55,234 bases of DNA, taken from the IMG/VR virus record IMGVR_UViG_3300027895_000007, positions 1 through 55,234 of that record, one strand, 5' to 3'. Shown in pieces: positions 8,562 to 16,852 of the stretch. The DNA comes from a virus. Numbering within the stretch: the first letter of the stretch is position 1; each line of letters begins with the position of its first letter. A model generated the notes under the pieces. It did not search any database and was not told the DNA's origin. It worked only from the letters and a program-made list of their open reading frames with translations. The translations under genes and the position numbers were made by a program.

Positions 8562-9037
8562 TGGACCTGCAAGCCAAGATCGAATCGCTCCGCCGTGGTG
8601 TGCAATACGGCCTGGAGCACGGCAAGAAAAACCTGATCGTCGGCCTGGACGTTCTGGCGGCGCTGCTGAACATCACGACGCCGCCCCACTGCGAACACGA
8701 CGTCAAGGATGGCGACTGGTGCGAAGTGTGCAGCGATGCGCGACGGGCAGCAGAAATCGAGAACGCGGAGCCGGATCGACCTCGCTGCCGTGTGTGCGGC
8801 TGGCCTCTTGCATCAACGGCGGCGCAAGGGTGTGTCGACGGGAATTGTTGCGAAAGGCCGCGACGACCATGCCCAAAACCCAAGCCCGCCCCGGAGTCAC
8901 CAGGAAATGCAGCTGCGGACGCGAGTTGCGGCGCTCGAAATCCAGGTGCTATGTCTGTGCCCCGCGCAAGTGTTCCATCTGCCACGTCGAGGAGCGCCAA
9001 GGCGGCTGCTACTGCGAGGCGTGTGCGAACATGCTAA
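8561..9037 (+). CDS. Cys-rich hypothetical protein, 3' part doubtful
   Basis: 158 residues from ATG 8561. The first ~105 residues look genuine: a helical start, then CEVC and CRVCGW zinc knuckles and a Pro/Lys tail. The remaining frame runs under the next gene (from 8869) and has Ala/Ser/Arg composition typical of an out-of-frame read. A frameshift, or simply a long overlap, may explain this. Confidence 0.5.
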   Translation: MDLQAKIESLRRGVQYGLEHGKKNLIVGLDVLAALLNITTPPHCEHDVKDGDWCEVCSDARRAAEIENAEPDRPRCRVCGWPLASTAAQGCVDGNCCERPRRPCPKPKPAPESPGNAAADASCGARNPGAMSVPRASVPSATSRSAKAAATARRVRTC

Positions 9038-9156
9038 AGGTGTTGCATCAGCTCCACGGCGGCCCGGACCCATTGAGGCTTAACATTCCGGGGCGAGCGG
9101 AGCGAATTGTGGAGTACAGGGAACGGGCGGCGAAGGGAAAGGACCTTTTCGTATGA
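8869..9156 (+). CDS. Zinc-ribbon hypothetical protein
   Basis: 95 residues from ATG 8869. Three CxxC or CxC groups (CSCG, CYVCAPRKCSIC and CYCEAC) suggest two zinc sites. The C-terminus RAERIVEYRERAAKGKDLFV is helical and resembles small phage or planctomycete zinc-finger proteins. It overlaps the methyltransferase start by 4 bases. Confidence 0.65.
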   Translation: MPKTQARPGVTRKCSCGRELRRSKSRCYVCAPRKCSICHVEERQGGCYCEACANMLKVLHQLHGGPDPLRLNIPGRAERIVEYRERAAKGKDLFV

Positions 9157-10166
9157 GCATCCGCATACTCCAAGGCGACGTGTTTGAGCAGCTGCCGTTG
9201 GTCGCACCAGGAAGCGTTGACGCAGTTTGCACGTCTCCACCCTACTGGATGTTGCGGAGCTATCTTCCCAAAGGCCATCCGCTGAAACACTTGGAGATCG
9301 GCGCGGAGAAGACGCCGGCCGCCTACGTCGAAAAGATGGTCCGCGTGTTCCGGCTCGTGCGCGACGCGATGGCGGAGCATGCGACGTGCTGGGTGAACAT
9401 TGGGGACACGTACACGCACCAACGCGGCAAGAGAAAGCCTGGCGACAAACACGGCCCGAAGCAACTGACGAACGAAGGCAGCTACGCCATGCCGAGCGCG
9501 ACGGTTGATGGCGTGACGGAAGGTAATCTCTGTCTCATCCCCCAACGCCTGGCAATCGCTCTTCAAGACGACGGCTGGGTCGTGCGGAGCATCGTGATTT
9601 GGCACAAGCCGAGCCCGATGCCCGCGAGTCTGGCGGGGTGGCAGTGGAGGCGGTGTAGGGCGAAAGTCAATAATCGGAAACAAAGTGTCGAGAAGAAATC
9701 GGAAAGCACAAATGGTAGACCACATGGAGCCAGAGCCGATAACGGCGTCGATTTAGCTTCGCGCGCTGAATGGTCCGACTGCCCCGGCTGCCCGAAGTGC
9801 AAACCCAATGGCGGCCTTGTCCTTCGCCGTGGCGGCTGGCGTCCCACGAGCAGCTACGAACCAATCCTCATGCTCGCCAAGAGCGCCAAGTATTTCAGTG
9901 ATGGGGAGGCGGTTAAGAAGATCGCGGAAGAATCCACCGTAAGCAGAATGGAGCAAGACATTCAAAGCCAGGATGGATCAGAAAGAGCAAACGGGACGGC
10001 GAAGACCAATGGGCCAATGAAGGCCGTCGGCGATGGCTCAACGGCGAACCTGCGAGATGTGTGGACTGGGATTGATCCGCTCATGAGGTTGAGGAAGGAT
10101 TTGACGCCTGAGCAGCGATCCTTTGTCGTTCAAAAAATGCTCGCCGCGGGTTCGCTTGAGTCATGA
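9153..10166 (+). CDS. DNA methyltransferase, N-terminal half (motif IV)
   Basis: 337 residues. The start resembles N4/N6-type methyltransferases: RILQGDVFEQLPLV, then catalytic motif IV TSPPYW (residues 27-32). A zinc-knuckle insert lies later (CPGCPKCKPNGG), in the likely target-recognition region. The end (NLRDVWTGIDPLMRLRK) departs from the usual continuation and stops. The next ORF holds motif I, so the two should act together as a beta-class enzyme. Modification of phage DNA against host restriction is the likely role. Confidence 0.85.
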   Translation: MSIRILQGDVFEQLPLVAPGSVDAVCTSPPYWMLRSYLPKGHPLKHLEIGAEKTPAAYVEKMVRVFRLVRDAMAEHATCWVNIGDTYTHQRGKRKPGDKHGPKQLTNEGSYAMPSATVDGVTEGNLCLIPQRLAIALQDDGWVVRSIVIWHKPSPMPASLAGWQWRRCRAKVNNRKQSVEKKSESTNGRPHGARADNGVDLASRAEWSDCPGCPKCKPNGGLVLRRGGWRPTSSYEPILMLAKSAKYFSDGEAVKKIAEESTVSRMEQDIQSQDGSERANGTAKTNGPMKAVGDGSTANLRDVWTGIDPLMRLRKDLTPEQRSFVVQKMLAAGSLES

Positions 10167-10735
10167 AGCAGACGTGTGGAGTAATAACAATGGATTTGAT
10201 TGCACGGTTGAGCGAAATTCCGCCTGAATTATGGGAGTTCTTCGAGCCTGTCCCGAATCAAGACAATTTGTGCGACACGTGGAAAATCGCGGCCGAGGCC
10301 CTCAAGGAAAAGCATTACGCGGCCTATCCCACGGAACTGGTCGAACGCTGCTTGCGGGCCGGTACATCGGCGAAGGGTTATTGCCCGACGTGCGGCAAGC
10401 CGTGGGTACGGATCGTCCAGAGCGACCCAGACCACTCGCGCGGCGAAGGGCTGACGCCGAAGGATAACCACCAGAACGGCCGGAGTAACTTCCGCACGAA
10501 CCCGCCATCGTCAATCAGCGAAACGCTGGGCTGGAAAGCGTCGTGCTCCTGCCCACCGGCGGAACCGCGGCCAGGACTTGTGCTGGACCCGTTCGCGGGA
10601 TCAGGGCGTACCGGCATCGAGGCGCGACGCCTGGGGCTGGATTTTGTCGGCTGCGAGTTGAACCCGGAGTATGTCGAGATGCTGACGCGGCGTATCCGGG
10701 GAGACTGCCCGCTGTTCAACGAAGTGGAGGATTGA
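10163..10735 (+). CDS. DNA methyltransferase, C-terminal half (motif I, SAM binding)
   Basis: 190 residues, ATGA overlap. ATG 10190 with a GGAG upstream is an alternative start. KEKHYAAYPTELVERCL corresponds to motif X, CPTCGKPW is a zinc knuckle, and VLDPFAGSGRTGIEARRLG (Asp142) is SAM-binding motif I. Motif order IV then X then I across the two ORFs is beta class. Either the proteins associate as a heterodimer, or a frameshift or read-through joins them. Confidence 0.85.
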   Translation: MKQTCGVITMDLIARLSEIPPELWEFFEPVPNQDNLCDTWKIAAEALKEKHYAAYPTELVERCLRAGTSAKGYCPTCGKPWVRIVQSDPDHSRGEGLTPKDNHQNGRSNFRTNPPSSISETLGWKASCSCPPAEPRPGLVLDPFAGSGRTGIEARRLGLDFVGCELNPEYVEMLTRRIRGDCPLFNEVED

Positions 10736-10741
10736 AAACCA

Positions 10742-10903
10742 ATGTGGTACGGCTATCTAAGACGCACGCGGGAGGAAGAGTATTTCTGCGTCACGGAAGG
10801 CTACTCTACGAAAGACGCCTGCTCCGAGGCACTCCAGAAAGAGCGCGAGGCGCGGGGCTGGCTGCACACGTTTCAGGGGCTTTTGAAGTGGAGGGCTTGT
10901 TAA
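10742..10903 (+). CDS. 53-residue hypothetical protein
   Basis: ATG 10742 to TAA 10901-10903. The sequence starts MWYGYLRRTREEEYFCVTEG and continues with a helical stretch that looks like real protein. It begins just after the methyltransferase gene and overlaps the next ATG as TAATG. Confidence 0.6.
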   Translation: MWYGYLRRTREEEYFCVTEGYSTKDACSEALQKEREARGWLHTFQGLLKWRAC

Positions 10904-10995
10904 TGCAAACTGTGACCGAGTCGATGTTCGCTTGGGCCGGGCCCGGAGTATTCGCGGCTGAAGCTGCGCAGCGGGCACGGCAGCGATCCGAGTGA
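10903..10995 (+). CDS. 30-residue peptide
   Basis: TAATG overlap with the previous gene. The sequence MQTVTESMFAWAGPGVFAAE is followed by a basic tail. Coupled position is the main support; no function can be given. Confidence 0.4.
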   Translation: MQTVTESMFAWAGPGVFAAEAAQRARQRSE

Positions 10996-11028
10996 GTGGC
11001 CCGACGATCTTCGCGTGAGGGAGTTTCG

Positions 11029-11127
11029 ATGATCTGCTCCGAATGCGGCACGGTGTACGAGCCCATCACGGACGCTTACGAGTGTCCAGTGTGCGGCACG
11101 CCGAATTATCCCGATGAGGATTCATGA
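11029..11127 (+). CDS. 32-residue zinc-ribbon miniprotein
   Basis: ATG 11029 with a GAGGGA ribosome site at about 11018-11023. Two CxxC pairs (CSECG and CPVCG) 17 residues apart make a complete tiny rubredoxin-like zinc ribbon with an acidic tail. ATGA overlap with the next frame. Confidence 0.65.
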   Translation: MICSECGTVYEPITDAYECPVCGTPNYPDEDS

Positions 11128-11342
11128 ATCATTTAGGCGGCGCGAAACGAGTGGCGGCTATGGATCTCAGAGCAAGGACGGCAACAACAATCCGCACCGG
11201 GAGCGCATTTGGTTCTCGCCTTCGTGCATGCGAGAAAAGAGCCTGTTCGACTAATCGCAGAAGCAACCCCTCGCCCTCTGCGGCCGTGCGAGAGCGCGGC
11301 AGTGTATCCTTGGTAGGCCAAGAGCCGGCTTTCCCGCAGTGA
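11124..11342 (+). CDS. Doubtful ORF, possibly frameshifted
   Basis: 72 codons from an ATGA overlap. The read is rich in Arg, Ser and Thr and not convincing beyond the first ~10 residues. The +1 frame, open from about 11136 to 11313, looks more like protein (APGAHLVLAFVHARKEPVRL) but has no start codon. A frameshift near 11150 could join them. Confidence 0.3.
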   Translation: MNHLGGAKRVAAMDLRARTATTIRTGSAFGSRLRACEKRACSTNRRSNPSPSAAVRERGSVSLVGQEPAFPQ

Positions 11343-11407
11343 GGTCGCGGGATGTAAGAAATCAACCTCAGATGAATCCGGCCGGGCGGAGGTAAGCAAT
11401 CGCAGTG

Positions 11408-11650
11408 ATGCGCACGCGGCAACTACCAGCAGAGGGCGGGGGAATTTTCAAGGTCGATGTCATGGCACAAAACCTCCACGAAAGCTTGCACGCCCTGATA
11501 CTCCGCATGCGCTTCCAGCGCTGGGCAGTGCGGCAGCTGCAGCGCTGCGCCTGTCCGTTCTGTCAGCATTATCTGATCGGCTTGTCGATGTGTCTGACCT
11601 GCTGGCGGCCGACGTGGGGCGAGGCACAAGTGTTGGAGAACCGCCGATGA
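11408..11650 (+). CDS. Small Cys-rich protein
   Basis: 80 residues from ATG 11408; GTG 11405 and ATG 11462 are also possible, and GGAGGT lies at 11388-11393. A helical basic region precedes CACPFCQHYLIGLSMCLTCW, a likely zinc site. ATGA overlap with the next gene. Confidence 0.6.
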   Translation: MRTRQLPAEGGGIFKVDVMAQNLHESLHALILRMRFQRWAVRQLQRCACPFCQHYLIGLSMCLTCWRPTWGEAQVLENRR

Positions 11651-11829
11651 CATACTTCGTTACCTACCTTGAAGTTGACAAACAGACGCACGAACGCAAA
11701 GAAATAACCAAGCGATTCTTCACGGTCGAGTTGCTGTTCGCGTGGCTTCAGGACTACAAAAACGGCGGCAACGGCTATCTGCTCAATTTTAGCGTGTGCA
11801 AGGGCGAGTGCATCTTCGACGGCAGCTGA
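11647..11829 (+). CDS. 60-residue hypothetical protein
   Basis: ATGA overlap with the previous gene. Starts MTYFVTYLEVDKQTHERK; beta strands followed by a helix and CKGECIFDG. No family recognised. Last gene before the promoter at 11843. Confidence 0.6.
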   Translation: MTYFVTYLEVDKQTHERKEITKRFFTVELLFAWLQDYKNGGNGYLLNFSVCKGECIFDGS

Positions 11830-11842
11830 AATAACTTCACGC

Positions 11843-11871
11843 TTTCAAATCTGACCGCTGCCGATTACAAT
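11843..11871 (+). promoter_or_regulatory. Promoter, leaderless type
   Basis: TTTCAA (11843-11848), 17 bases, TACAAT (11866-11871), then exactly 7 bases to ATG 11879. There is no ribosome site, so transcription would begin at or next to the start codon. The same spacing is seen at 17600, 17728 and 41922. Confidence 0.5.
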
Positions 11872-11878
11872 CCCCCTC

Positions 11879-12463
11879 ATGGAATCTCTCGCCGAGCATG
11901 TTGCCGCCTTCCAGCGTGACGGCTACCGGTACATACCCGGCCTGTTCGATGAGCGGCGGATTTGCGAAGTCAAATACTATTTAACCATGAACCTGGATGC
12001 ACTCTTGGAGTCGATCCGAGACGGCACTTGCGAGCCAAAGGTACGGACCGGACACTTCCCCGACCGATTCCTTGCACGCGAACCGCTAGCCGGTTTCTGG
12101 CAAGACAACGCGGCCACTGACGGCCTGTTCAGCCTCATTTATCCATGCGGCTATAATCTGTCTGGCTTCGCTCCGACCGCACGATTTTTGCTACCTGGAT
12201 ACCTGGCCGCGCAGTGGCCGCCGCACAGCGACGATCAGTACGGCCCGTTTGTTGGGAAGCATTTCGTGACGCTCTGGATACCACTCACGCCGATTGACCA
12301 ACAGCACGGCGGCCTCTGCATCCACGACGGCGCGCAGCGAATCCGCTACGACATGCAGCCGGGCGATGCGCTGATTTTTCGCAGTAATGTGGTGCATGAG
12401 ACGATGCCAAACACATCGGAGAATGTTCGGTTGAGCCTGGATGGGCGATTTTTCGCAAGGTGA
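11879..12463 (+). CDS. Phytanoyl-CoA dioxygenase (PhyH)-like Fe(II)/2-oxoglutarate oxygenase
   Basis: 194 residues. The N-terminal HVAAFQRDGYRYIPGLFDE is typical of PhyH proteins. The iron-binding triad is HSD (His116, Asp118) and His173 in VVHETMPNTSE. Arg184 in RLSLDGRF would bind 2-oxoglutarate. All expected ligands are present, so the enzyme should be active. The substrate is unknown: PhyH-like phage enzymes may hydroxylate bases, peptides or small molecules. It precedes structural genes and appears to be transcribed from its own promoter. Confidence 0.8.
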   Translation: MESLAEHVAAFQRDGYRYIPGLFDERRICEVKYYLTMNLDALLESIRDGTCEPKVRTGHFPDRFLAREPLAGFWQDNAATDGLFSLIYPCGYNLSGFAPTARFLLPGYLAAQWPPHSDDQYGPFVGKHFVTLWIPLTPIDQQHGGLCIHDGAQRIRYDMQPGDALIFRSNVVHETMPNTSENVRLSLDGRFFAR

Positions 12464-12467
12464 TTGC

Positions 12468-12884
12468 ATGGCAAAAGCACAGGGCTGGTTCGATCTCGTC
12501 ACCGGCGTGACCGGCACGGCTACGCTCGGCACGGCCTCGGTCGGGGCGAATGCCACGTACAATTCACCGTGGGTGAACATCGGCGCGAACAGCTATTCGT
12601 CAAACCTGACGATCAACGTGGCCGTCGGGGCTACGTCGCTCGCTGCGGGCGTCAAGGTGCAGGTTCAAGTCGCCAACGACTACGGCACGACGACCAGCAC
12701 GGTCACGCCGGCAGCGCCGTTTACGAATCCGTGGAACACCGGGACCGGTGCGGCCAGCGCGACCTTCCAACAGGAGTTCGGGCCGATCGACGCGAGCCTG
12801 GCGGCCGTCCGTGCGCAGGTCACTGGCGATAGCTCAGGCGCAGCGACGATCTCCGGGTCTATCGGCAGCTGTTCAGCCATCTAG
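12468..12884 (+). CDS. Probable virion surface protein
   Basis: 138 residues from ATG 12468. Gly/Ala/Thr/Ser/Val-rich and beta-like, starting MAKAQGWFDLVTGVTGTATL, with repeated TxTxT patterns typical of fibre or decoration proteins. No catalytic motif. It sits just before a LamG-domain protein. Confidence 0.55.
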   Translation: MAKAQGWFDLVTGVTGTATLGTASVGANATYNSPWVNIGANSYSSNLTINVAVGATSLAAGVKVQVQVANDYGTTTSTVTPAAPFTNPWNTGTGAASATFQQEFGPIDASLAAVRAQVTGDSSGAATISGSIGSCSAI

Positions 12885-12892
12885 GGTGATGC

Positions 12893-13750
12893 ATGGCCAT
12901 CATGAAACCAGGGTCGCCAGTGCTTCAGCCGGGCGTTGTCTCTGCCGGAATACAGCTCGCCTTCCCCGCCTACGAAGGATCAGGGCGCTCGAGCAGCGAC
13001 CTGAGCGGCAACGGCAATACGGGCACATTCAACGGCGGCACGGCGGCGGCGCCGGGTGTAACCTGGACTGCGGGACAATCCGGCTGGACCTGGAAATTCA
13101 ACGGCACGTCGGGTTACGTGACGACGCCGGGGCAGCCGTATGCGTTCGGCAAGAACAATTTTACCTTCGCGTGGACCGAGTTCCGGACCTCGAACGCCAA
13201 CGGCAAGGTTGCGATTGGGGCCAGTACGCTTTCCTCTGGATCGGCGGGCTATCAGGGCTTTCTCTTCGGCTACAGTTCCGGCGGCGCGAATCTGCTGGCC
13301 TACATGAGCAGCGCCTTGACGGCTTGGGACATCGTGAGCGGCACGTCGCTCGGAGCGGTCACGCTGAATGCCTGGAACACGTTCCACATCACGCGGAACG
13401 GCTCGACGTTCGTGGCCTACAAGAATGGTGTGCAGACTTCGACCTGGAGTTCATCGGCGGCCGTCTACGCTTCGACCGGATCGCTGGACATTGGGCAGTA
13501 CAACCAGGGAAGCGGCACGCTGTCGTACTTCACTGGCAATATGGAAAACGTGCGCATCTTCAATTTTCCGATGTCGCAGAGCCAGATTTTGCAGGATTTG
13601 ATTGATCCGTATGCTTATTGTCGGACAAAGAATCGACAGTTGTGGAAGAGTAAAGCGATAGCTGGTCGCGTGTGTTCACCATTCGGCTCGCCGATCATCA
13701 GCCTAAATCCTGTGGGACCGTCCGTCATTCATGGGAGGGTAGTTGCGTGA
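12893..13750 (+). CDS. LamG/concanavalin A-like domain protein
   Basis: 285 residues. Residues ~25-240 form a LamG jelly roll: DLSGNGNTGTFNGG, WKFNGTSGYVT, NAWNTFHITRNGSTFVAYKNG and GNMENVRIFNFPMSQSQI are the characteristic strands. A hinge and about 45 residues follow, including DLIDPYAYC. Such proteins bind glycans, so host-surface or virion-fibre binding is likely. Confidence 0.75.
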   Translation: MAIMKPGSPVLQPGVVSAGIQLAFPAYEGSGRSSSDLSGNGNTGTFNGGTAAAPGVTWTAGQSGWTWKFNGTSGYVTTPGQPYAFGKNNFTFAWTEFRTSNANGKVAIGASTLSSGSAGYQGFLFGYSSGGANLLAYMSSALTAWDIVSGTSLGAVTLNAWNTFHITRNGSTFVAYKNGVQTSTWSSSAAVYASTGSLDIGQYNQGSGTLSYFTGNMENVRIFNFPMSQSQILQDLIDPYAYCRTKNRQLWKSKAIAGRVCSPFGSPIISLNPVGPSVIHGRVVA

Positions 13751-15615
13751 GCGGAACCTACAAGGCCGGGGACGTTTGGTACATCGAATTCAGCACGGCG
13801 AACGCTTCTACCGGCGCTGCTCAGAATGCGGACACGACGACTGGAGCCGGACCGCTGCTCACAGCGAACCACAACGGTAGCGACGACACGGCGTTTGCGT
13901 TGATAGCCACAAACAAGGCGACGGGGCGTTATTTAGGCTCCGGCACGATCCCGCTGACATACAATCCCGGCGACGTCGTGAACATTACCGGGGCCGTGAC
14001 GGTGGGAGGCATCGGTGGCGTGGCACTGCTGGATGCGTTTGTGTTGGATCGGTTCCGGCTGGCAGACATTACGGACACATTCGGGTTCATGTCGGGCACG
14101 AACAGCGTGCGGCTCAATGGTATCGACTCACCTTCTCTGACCACGGCGGCTTATAACCGCATCCAGTTGAACCTTGCCACGACATCGCAACTTGGCAGCG
14201 TGACTTCGACCTACCTCGGAGCCGTCTCCATCGCAGGCTCCGGCACAGCCACGCTAGTTACAGGCACGGTGGCGACGACGACGAATATCACGGCGGGGAC
14301 GATTACGACGGTCAGCGGCAACGTGAACGGCAATGTGCTGGGCAGCGTGACAGCAACTAGCGCCAATGTCACAAAATGGCTTGGGAGCGTACCTGATGGT
14401 TTGCTCAGCGGTCTGATCCAGGTTGATGTTGAGCGGTGGATTGGAGGCCCTGTAACGGCGGCCACGGCTGGTGTTCCTGATGTAAACGTGAAGAATTATG
14501 CCAATGTTCAAGCTGTGGTGGATCAGAATAATCTGCCAAACGTAAATGTGCAAGATTGGGACGGCAATCAAGTAGAGTTTACAAACACCAACGGCGTGCC
14601 GATGGTTGAAGTCTACAAGTGGGACAACCAATCAGTCTCTGTGGACAGCAACAACTTCCCGAACGTGAACATGCAGGCCGCGAACAGCCACCCGATAACG
14701 AGCGACACGAACGGATTACCCAACGTCAACACCGCCGACATAGCCGGTGTCTCGGTTGGCCTCGGCGCAGGTGTGGGAGCGGTCACGATCTCCGGGCCAT
14801 CGCTGGGCACGGCGTTCGAGCCTCTAATCGCTTCGGATGGAACTACTACGGCAACCGTAAAGGGGACGCCGACCGTAACGGTATCGAGCGGCACAATAAC
14901 CACAGTGACAGGCAACGTGCTCGGCAACGTGCTCGGCAGCGTGGGCAGCGTGACAGCGCCGGTGGGCATCAACTGGGCAGCAATCTCGAATTCAACGGCG
15001 AGCGTGAACCTGTCGAACACGTCCATCAGCTTTGCCGGGAGCGATACGGCAAGCGGATCGAGCACGTTCACGGCGGCGCAGCTGCTGCAAATCTGGAACT
15101 ACGCCGGCCTTGCATCGTGCTCAGCAGGCACACCAGGCGGCATCCTGTTCAATCTCCAGGGAGCGGCCTCCTTCACTGTCACCAGTCCGTACAACGGCAG
15201 CGGCACGATTGCGCCGCTCGTAATCGGAGCGTCGTACCTGATCGCGAACAACAACCCGGCAGCCATCATCAATTTGACCGGGGTCCCGTCGCTCGTTGGG
15301 GCCGCGCTGAATTTCGGCATCCTCGGAGGACCGCCGCTGGTCTTCAACGGACCACTGAGCGGCATCCAGAACTGCGCGAACGTCTCCGGCGTCAACCTCG
15401 GTTCGGGCTCGCCGACGCTGACTGTGGAGTTTACTTCGCCTCAGACGACGCAGCTAGGCTCGACAACGATAACGCCCTCCGTGTATGCTCCATATCCGTG
15501 GCTGATTCAGGCGGCCTTATCGAACGGCAATACTATCCCCTTGGTGGGCAGCGTGTTAGAGCCGAATCAACAGAATCCCAGCGGCGTGGTGTTTGTGCCG
15601 AATCCGGCAGGGTAA
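13747..15615 (+). CDS. Large fibre-like structural protein
   Basis: 622 residues from GTG 13747 (GGGAGGGT ahead, GTGA overlap). An N-terminal domain (DVWYIEFSTANAST) is followed by low-complexity beta repeats: GNVLGSV-type motifs at several places and a set of NVNVQDWDGNQV-like units. The C-terminal ~200 residues look like a globular beta domain. This composition is typical of tail fibres or base-plate fibres. The upstream frame is a shadow of the LamG gene. Confidence 0.6.
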   Translation: MSGTYKAGDVWYIEFSTANASTGAAQNADTTTGAGPLLTANHNGSDDTAFALIATNKATGRYLGSGTIPLTYNPGDVVNITGAVTVGGIGGVALLDAFVLDRFRLADITDTFGFMSGTNSVRLNGIDSPSLTTAAYNRIQLNLATTSQLGSVTSTYLGAVSIAGSGTATLVTGTVATTTNITAGTITTVSGNVNGNVLGSVTATSANVTKWLGSVPDGLLSGLIQVDVERWIGGPVTAATAGVPDVNVKNYANVQAVVDQNNLPNVNVQDWDGNQVEFTNTNGVPMVEVYKWDNQSVSVDSNNFPNVNMQAANSHPITSDTNGLPNVNTADIAGVSVGLGAGVGAVTISGPSLGTAFEPLIASDGTTTATVKGTPTVTVSSGTITTVTGNVLGNVLGSVGSVTAPVGINWAAISNSTASVNLSNTSISFAGSDTASGSSTFTAAQLLQIWNYAGLASCSAGTPGGILFNLQGAASFTVTSPYNGSGTIAPLVIGASYLIANNNPAAIINLTGVPSLVGAALNFGILGGPPLVFNGPLSGIQNCANVSGVNLGSGSPTLTVEFTSPQTTQLGSTTITPSVYAPYPWLIQAALSNGNTIPLVGSVLEPNQQNPSGVVFVPNPAG

Positions 15616-15621
15616 ATAGAT

Positions 15622-16152
15622 GTGGCCGAAAACAAACTACGTCCGAAGCAGCAGCGATTCGTTGAAGAGTACCTAATCGACCTCAATGCGACTCAAGCCG
15701 TAATCCGTGCAGGATATAAAGCAAAAAACGCCGATGTTACTGGTGCGCAATTATTGGGAAATCTTAGGATTCAAGCTGCAATCCAAGAACTTCAAGTCAA
15801 AAGGTCGGAACGCACAGAGATAACGCAGGACTGGGTTCTGAGCACGCTCAAGAAGAATGTAACGCGCGCAATGCAGGAAGAGCCGGTACGCGACCGCGAA
15901 GGAAACAACATCGGGGAATATCGTTGGGAAGGCAGCGTGGTAAATCGTGGTCTTGAGCTAATCGGCAAGCATTTAGGGATGTTTGGCGGCAATGACACCA
16001 TCACCGTTGGCGGACTTGACGACCGACTTCGACAGAAATTTGCAGAGCTTGTCACTAGCCGAAAAGCTGGCGATGGAACGGCTACTGGATGCGGAACTGC
16101 AACAGGAGAGGCTGATAGCCCAGATTCTCCGGAAGCCGTCTTCCCTGCTTAA
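15622..16152 (+). CDS. terS: Terminase small subunit
   Basis: 176 residues from GTG 15622. The opening LRPKQQRFVEEYLIDLNATQ, the AVIRAGYKAKNADVTGAQLL helix-turn-helix and the oligomerisation helices are those of the terminase small subunit family (PF03592). It recognises the packaging site and passes DNA to the large subunit. The last ~50 codons overlap the large-subunit ORF, so the C-terminus may be shorter or the overlap may be real. Confidence 0.9.
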   Translation: MAENKLRPKQQRFVEEYLIDLNATQAVIRAGYKAKNADVTGAQLLGNLRIQAAIQELQVKRSERTEITQDWVLSTLKKNVTRAMQEEPVRDREGNNIGEYRWEGSVVNRGLELIGKHLGMFGGNDTITVGGLDDRLRQKFAELVTSRKAGDGTATGCGTATGEADSPDSPEAVFPA

Positions 16153-16852
16153 TTCAGTCGGTGGCGCCGATCCTTGGCAAGCGGAATTGCTCAAGTCGTG
16201 GTTCCCGCGCATGCTCCTGCTCTGCACGCGGCAGGGCGGCAAGTCGAGCGTAGCAGCGGCTATCGCCATCAAGACGGCTCTGGCCGAAAGAGGATCGCTT
16301 ACACTTCTGCTCTCCCCTACTCAACGACAATCTTCGGAGCTGTTCCGCGACAAGGTGATGAGGCTTTACAACACCATTGGCAAGCCTGTCCCTATCGTGC
16401 AGGAATCGGCTCTGACAATGACCCTGGCGACCGGGAGCCGCATCGTGGCTCTGCCAGGAGATGAAGAGACAATTCGCGGCTACTCAGGCGTCAAGTTGCT
16501 CGTGCTGGATGAGGCTGCCCGCATCTCGGACGAATTGTATCGTTCCGTTCGTCCTATGCTCGCGGTCAGCCAGGGACGACTAATCGCCCTGTCAACGCCG
16601 TTCGGCCGTCGCGGATGGTTCTTCGAGGAATGGAGCGGTTCAAACGAATGGAAGCGCGTGAAGATTCAGGCCAATCAATGCCCGCGTATCTCCCCTGCCT
16701 TTCTCGCAGAAGAGCGTGCGGCCCTCGGTGAGCGGTGGTATCGACAGGAGTATGAAGTCAGCTTTGAGGACACGATCGCGGCCCTATTCGCCTACGAGGA
16801 TTTGGCAGCTTCTTTGCGGTCAGACGTTCCAACAATGGTATTGCCAGAATGA
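15992..16852 (+). CDS. terL: Terminase large subunit, ATPase half
   Basis: 286 residues from ATG 15992. Walker A CTRQGGKSSV (Lys84), Walker B KLLVLDEAAR (Asp173 and Glu174) and coupling motif ALSTPFG are all present. It ends soon after the ATPase domain, and the next ORF supplies the nuclease. Starts from TTG 15983 to ATG 16073 are possible, all within the small-subunit gene. It powers DNA packaging into the head. Confidence 0.85.
   Translation: MTPSPLADLTTDFDRNLQSLSLAEKLAMERLLDAELQQERLIAQILRKPSSLLNSVGGADPWQAELLKSWFPRMLLLCTRQGGKSSVAAAIAIKTALAERGSLTLLLSPTQRQSSELFRDKVMRLYNTIGKPVPIVQESALTMTLATGSRIVALPGDEETIRGYSGVKLLVLDEAARISDELYRSVRPMLAVSQGRLIALSTPFGRRGWFFEEWSGSNEWKRVKIQANQCPRISPAFLAEERAALGERWYRQEYEVSFEDTIAALFAYEDLAASLRSDVPTMVLPE

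Noticed and set aside
12748-13605. 285-residue Arg-rich ORF overlapping the LamG gene
   Set aside because: Wrong-frame read of a clear LamG-domain gene, with typical shadow composition.
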